Source: Nostoc linckia NIES-25 (GTDB taxonomy: Bacteria > Cyanobacteriota > Cyanobacteriia > Cyanobacteriales > Nostocaceae). Taken from it: a stretch of DNA of 64,000 nucleotides. Location: the NCBI RefSeq assembly GCF_002368035.1, contig NZ_AP018222.1:5743238-5807237 (forward strand). Reading direction: 5' to 3'. The position numbers and the translations under genes are program-made. Position 1 is the first letter of the stretch. Each line of letters starts with the position of its first letter. The notes beneath the pieces are model-generated. The model did no database searches. It was not told the origin of the DNA and worked only from the letters and a program-made list of their open reading frames with translations. Below are positions 62,896 through 64,000 of this stretch, piece by piece.

Positions 62896-64000
62896 TTAAA
62901 TTCTGATCCATTTCAGTACATGGGGTTCTTTGTTATAGCTGTAGGTAAAGCCATCTCTAGCTGCAATAGTCTCTCCTTTGCTTGCTTTACTCCTAATAGT
63001 CTTAATGGCATAAAACGTTAATTCACTCATTTCCTTATGAGAAAGTCCTTCATTTGTAGCTTTTACCGATAAAATATCAGATTGTTTTTGTAATTGATTA
63101 TTAGATGTTATTAAAGTATCTCGATCCAAATTTTGATTAGTTGTTTTCTGATTGCGATAATCCTGCACGCTCAAAAGTTGCCAACTAGAATCAGATATAA
63201 GTTCCAGAACCCATTGATGATAATCAAATAAACTTTCCCGGTGTCCTACACTTATAAAGGTTGTTTTCGTCTCTTGTAATTGTTGATATAAACTTGCTTC
63301 ATTTTTCAAATCTAAAGCACTTGTCGCTTCATCTAATATTGTGAACCGAGGATGAGTCACTAATAAGCGTGCAAAGGCAAGGCGCTGTTGTTCTCCCAAT
63401 GACAATATATTCTCCCAAGGAACTTCTGTATCAAAGCCATCTATTCGACTGAACAAGTTTTGCAGATTAACTTGTTGTAAAATTTCTTTGAGTTGTGCGT
63501 CGCTCATTTGGCGATTAGTTTTCGGATAGAGTAACTGTTCGCGCAGAGTTCCCAATATGATATAAGGACGTTGGGGCAAAAACAACACTTCGTCTAAGGG
63601 AGGTCGCATCAGACGACCTTTTCCGGCACTCCACAAACCAGCGATCGCTCTTAACAGCGAACTCTTACCTCGACCACTCGGTCCTACAATTAATAAACCT
63701 TCTCCAGGCTGAACAGATAATGACAAATCTTCGACGATTACCTGCTCATAGTTGGGTGTTTGTAAAGTTACATGCTCAAATGCAAGTTGATTTTCTTCTA
63801 TTGTTTTAATGGTACTGACATTTTCAGGTTGTTTAGTAACTTGTTCTAAGGCATCTGAAAACTCAGCTAAACGCTCAATATAACTAGAAAATTGTCCAGC
63901 AGTGCTAAATTGACTGATTAATTCTCCCAAAGCCATAGCAAACAAATTACAAGCTAAAGCTGCTTGTCCAAGCTGCCCAAAATCAATTTCATCTCTAATA
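62896..64000 (-). CDS. SbmA/BacA-type ABC transporter, C-terminal part
   Basis: The frame is open to the right edge, so the membrane half lies outside the window; an internal ATG at 63945 is not the start. What remains shows the end of the membrane region (FGQLGQAALACNLFAMALGELISQFSTAGQFSSYIERLAEF) and the ATPase: Walker A GPSGRGKSS, signature LSLGEQQRLAFARLL and Walker B RFTILDEATSALD. QPENVSTIKTIEENQLAFEHVTL and LFLPQRPYIILGTLREQLLYP place it in the ABCD/SbmA/YddA type, also used as exporters in nostopeptolide-like clusters. After the ATPase there is an extra tail of about 65 residues (from NQLQKQSDILSVKATNEGL to HVLKWIRI), which is unusual. It may export the product of the neighbouring genes. 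Confidence 0.9.
   Translation of the reverse strand, partial: IRDEIDFGQLGQAALACNLFAMALGELISQFSTAGQFSSYIERLAEFSDALEQVTKQPENVSTIKTIEENQLAFEHVTLQTPNYEQVIVEDLSLSVQPGEGLLIVGPSGRGKSSLLRAIAGLWSAGKGRLMRPPLDEVLFLPQRPYIILGTLREQLLYPKTNRQMSDAQLKEILQQVNLQNLFSRIDGFDTEVPWENILSLGEQQRLAFARLLVTHPRFTILDEATSALDLKNEASLYQQLQETKTTFISVGHRESLFDYHQWVLELISDSSWQLLSVQDYRNQKTTNQNLDRDTLITSNNQLQKQSDILSVKATNEGLSHKEMSELTFYAIKTIRSKASKGETIAARDGFTYSYNKEPHVLKWIRI

Noticed and set aside
1..64000. tRNA, rRNA or tmRNA genes
   Set aside because: No cloverleaf with a GTTCRANYC-type T-loop was noticed in the gaps, though a by-eye search can miss one.

Overview
The window looks like chromosomal DNA of a filamentous, Nostocales-type cyanobacterium. 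The evidence is the very frequent HIP1 octamer GCGATCGC, the A+T-rich gene spacers crowded with short palindromic repeats, and typical cyanobacterial families: a CYP110-like P450, multi-domain PAS/GAF kinases, pentapeptide and RTX proteins, and genes resembling nostopeptolide/nostocyclopeptide tailoring genes. It is an accessory, repeat-rich region with no ribosomal or housekeeping operon and no tRNA or CRISPR that I can see.

Layout. 1-7.2 kb: the end of a non-ribosomal peptide synthetase (C-A-N-methyltransferase-PCP-reductase) followed by a PhyH-type Fe(II)/2-oxoglutarate oxygenase. 7.2-13 kb: a TnpB remnant, an orphan antitoxin, a permease-histidine kinase fusion, a histidine decarboxylase-like enzyme and a small ribbon-helix-helix gene. 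13.1-14.1 kb: an intact IS5-family element with TTA duplications. 14.4-18 kb: a di-haem cytochrome, a small conserved protein and a short-chain dehydrogenase. 18.1-20.7 kb: an NAD-salvage set (P-loop ATPase, nadR, pnuC). 21-36 kb: a membrane protein, a large hybrid kinase, a zinc peptidase, a quinone oxidoreductase, a DUF4174 pair, a HELLH metallopeptidase and a 1313-residue RTX protein. 36.8-44.7 kb: P450, glutathione transferase, MATE pump, peroxiredoxin-like protein, thiamine-diphosphate 2-oxoacid decarboxylase, and an unusual DGxRPI repeat protein. 45-54.5 kb: a nitric oxide synthase (globin plus oxygenase) whose reductase half lies in another reading frame and lacks its FMN module, then a crcB pair, a bestrophin-like channel, and a double-globin/membrane/pentapeptide protein. 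54.7-57.4 kb: a GGDEF-EAL protein. 58.3-64 kb: alaX, two paralogous Fe(II)/2-oxoglutarate oxygenases flanking a chimera of alcohol-dehydrogenase N-terminus and ProC C-terminus (a NosE/NosF-like deletion fusion), a glycine-rich hydrophobic protein, and the end of an SbmA/BacA-like ABC transporter.

How the genes fit together. The NRPS end with reductive release and a PhyH oxygenase, and the separate dioxygenase/NosE-NosF/ABC transporter group at the other end, both resemble parts of nostocyclopeptide- or nostopeptolide-like pathways; the second group appears to have lost most of its 4-methylproline genes by deletion. The nitric oxide synthase stands near a protein with two haem-globin domains, suggesting an NO or oxygen theme, although the synthase itself looks damaged. 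The spacers hold several families of MITE-like inverted-repeat elements with readable target duplications. Some are nested inside each other, and some repeat units have entered coding regions in frame.
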